From Mactromeris polynyma (lineage: Eukaryota; Mollusca; Bivalvia; Venerida; Mactridae): a stretch of 64,000 bases of DNA. Positions 61,907 through 64,000 of this stretch are shown piece by piece. The position numbers and the translations under genes were made by a program. The stretch is from NCBI GenBank assembly GCA_032209605.1, contig JASFXZ010000014.1, forward strand, positions 16,573,231 through 16,637,230, given 5' to 3'. The notes beneath the pieces were generated by a model. That model made no database searches. It worked only from the letters and a program-made list of their open reading frames with translations, and was not told where the DNA came from. How positions within the stretch are numbered: position 1 is the stretch's first letter; every line of letters starts with the position of its first letter.

Positions 61907-62483
61907 CATGAATCATCTGTATCAGTTGAGTAAAATCCTTTAAAAACGAGTATACAAGTTGAAAAGAAACTCACAAAAAGACTATATATTCCTATCTTAA
62001 GTTGTTTGCAAATATGGCCGCTCTCTTTTATAATTTTTATAATTGATCTTGTTATGGATGTAACAGACGTCTTTATGATGTCTTTACAATGCAATACTTT
62101 TGTAATATTACAGTGATTTTGAACGCTAGTAAATATTTAAATTCTGACGCCAAATATGAGAAAATGTCGTGAAAGAATTAACAAGAACACGGGTATAGAT
62201 ATGTAATTTACAAATGGATATTTCAGATGCGCAAAAGGAATATTTTGGTTCTCTGCGCATGAGAATGTTTTCGAAACATCCGCTGGTCAATATAATTTGT
62301 TAGCTGACAAAGATGTGGTGAAAATATCATTTCTTTTGGTGATTGTATGAAATAGGACAGACGGTACCAAATAATACAAACAAGAAGAACCTCGGACCGT
62401 TGACTATTGGAATGATCATAGTAGTCTAGTGTGTTAAAAAAACCTTCTGAAGAAGAGCAAGCGTTTATAATGTATTGATAATT
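61907..62483. other. No recognisable feature
   Basis: AT-rich unique-looking DNA. Confidence 0.35.
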
Positions 62484-62984
62484 TCAAAATTTGTCGAAAC
62501 TATCAGTTTCTATATGATAAAACAAATACAACATTTCGGAAATACAAATATGAATAATAAAATCTCCAAGGTAGTGGAAGAATGATTTAGATACGGAGTG
62601 GGTAATTAATTTCAAAAACTTATCACTGCATTCAGATATGCTCGAACTTTTGTGTATGCCATTTTGACCACATCGAAGTATAAAAAGATAGGGTGATGTC
62701 AAGACAATTCTTCTGTAGTCGGTTCTCATATCGTACGCACTTACAAGACTGGCTGTATCGAAAGCAGGAATAGTATTGACCGATTTCGAATAGGGCGGTT
62801 GGTAAACACTACTTGATAATGAATAAACAAAGACACAAACTAGATTGCTATAGGCAGTTCCTAGACACGAACAGATACGACTTTTTCCCGGTAGGAGTGG
62901 GTGGGATGGAAACGCATTGAACACATTGTAACCGAACCATTTTTTTTTGACGAATTGTCTTGTTAAAAACCAATTATCAGACAT
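62484..62984 (-). CDS. Unrecognised 166-codon open frame
   Basis: This is the longest open frame that is neither in a tandem array nor in the glycosyltransferase exon. It starts MSDNWFLTRQFVKKKWFGYN. One hydrophobic stretch (about residues 44-58, TAYSNLVCVFVYSLS) and a second near the C-terminus (FIIHICISEMLYLFYH) could be membrane segments; I recognise no family. A perfect donor-like GTAAGT occurs on the minus strand at 62744-62739 inside the frame, after AFDTASL, so the 5' part could be an exon. In DNA this AT-rich a frame of this length is unusual but not impossible by chance. Confidence 0.2.
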   Translation of the reverse strand: MSDNWFLTRQFVKKKWFGYNVFNAFPSHPLLPGKSRICSCLGTAYSNLVCVFVYSLSSSVYQPPYSKSVNTIPAFDTASLVSAYDMRTDYRRIVLTSPYLFILRCGQNGIHKSSSISECSDKFLKLITHSVSKSFFHYLGDFIIHICISEMLYLFYHIETDSFDKF

Positions 62985-64000
62985 GTATGCATTTGTTTAA
63001 TGTGTGCGGGTGATTAAGTTTAACATCGATTAGGTTAACATTTGGTATCCAAGTAAACGAGTACTTAATAATGATTGCTTCAAACAGTCTTTGCTCCAAG
63101 GTATGGTTTGAATCGAGTATAAAACAAATAAAAGAACACTATAAACATTATCATTTGTAAGACGTACTGAACTTTACAAATTGAAAGTACATGTCATTAA
63201 TTATTTTGCCTATCAGACTAAACTTAAAATAGAATCTATTTTCGATGTGCTGATAACCCTACGAGTCATTGAATGGTCGAAATAACGTCAGTATCTCTTA
63301 CTTGATCACGAACAAATTACTAAATCAAAAGGTTGGGCTAATCAAATTAATTTGTGGTAAAAAAACGTTTGCATTCGACATTTCTTTCTATTTATGTCCG
63401 TGAGCAAGTGGTTTGGTATTCAAGTGAATATACGTAGATGAATATACGTAGATACGTATATATCAAATGTCAAAGGGAAAGGTTCTTTACGTGCATTGGG
63501 TTGAATGCCCATCAAGAAGTACGCTGTACTATTTCCCAGCGACTATGTTGAAGTTTCAAGGCCATCTTGGTACGAAAGTTTTCAGAACGCATTGCGTTGA
63601 TTCAGCGTGATCTTATAACATAACTTGGTACCATTCGAAACCGAAAATAATTTAATGCATAGTGACCGATGTAATCCGAATGAACAGACCCATAAACTTC
63701 GTGTTTAGCGTTAGCTGTTTAAATGCTTCGGAAATAAATTGTTTTCGATCTATGAGACAGGCTTTTGTCTGACCGAATTCCCGTTCCTAAGAGATATATG
63801 CTCTGCGACAGACGAGACGTGTCATGGCGTAGTGGTAAAAAGCTATGTTCACAGTATTTCTGCTAGATTTATTGGTCCGTTGACCTAGCCAATTGCCAGG
63901 GTTTTCAACCACTTTAGGACCGGTTCTTTTCACGATCGAAGTCTTGCATTATGGTACATAAAGCCAGACGTGAACACAACGTCAAGCTTTGTTAAGTGCA
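62985..64000. other. No recognisable feature
   Basis: AT-rich DNA to the window end. A weak A-box-like word (TGGCGTAGTGGTAAAAAGC, 63825-63843) has no B box at the right distance. Confidence 0.35.

Noticed and set aside
63825..63843. tRNA-like A box at the right end
   Set aside because: TGGCGTAGTGGTAAAAAGC has no B box at suitable spacing.

Overview
The window looks like non-bacterial, AT-rich, intron-bearing invertebrate DNA. A lophotrochozoan, and most likely a bivalve mollusc, is my best guess. The grounds are one clear split eukaryotic exon, many tRNA-derived SINE-like elements, several families of short inverted-repeat transposons, and a very high load of minisatellites. Lineage is inference; no marker gene fixes it.

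Layout. At the left edge (280-719, minus strand) is the first coding exon of a type II membrane glycosyltransferase of the OCH1-like / Gly_transf_sug family, ending at a good splice donor. The rest of the gene lies off the left edge. Everything to the right is gene-poor: the only other protein-like homology I recognise is a broken PIF/Harbinger transposase fragment at 38244-38562. A 166-residue unrecognised ORF lies at 62484-62984 (minus).

Tandem arrays fill roughly a fifth of the window: 30 bp (2455-3140), 32 bp (11917-12460), 30 bp (13716-15103), 71 bp (16573-19330), 46 bp (25736-26012), 54/55 bp (28040-30485), 29 bp (33948-34866), 12 bp (35167-35430), 22 bp (39299-39494), 28 bp (46085-49245), 36 bp AT-rich (50755-51345) and pentanucleotide CCTGC (52731-53335). 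Most long reading frames are by-products of repeat units whose length is divisible by three.

Between the arrays lie dispersed elements: four copies of a pogo/Tigger-like TA-flanked MITE, two copies of a palindromic MITE with 6-bp target duplications, a separate 423-bp element also with a 6-bp duplication, a CRE-containing inverted-repeat element, an unclassified ~290-bp family with three clear copies, one SINE family with three copies, and several other tRNA-headed elements.

The most interesting signal is mechanistic. The 32-bp array has a unit that is exactly the junction of a transposon terminus, its target duplication and the flanking host DNA, bounded by a microhomology shared by flank and terminus. 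The 46-bp array appears to have the same origin at the end of a second inverted-repeat element. This suggests transposon ends seeding minisatellites. A second point of interest is that the 29-bp array repeats a near-perfect PAR-bZIP/NFIL3 site next to a TGACGT half-site about thirty times.
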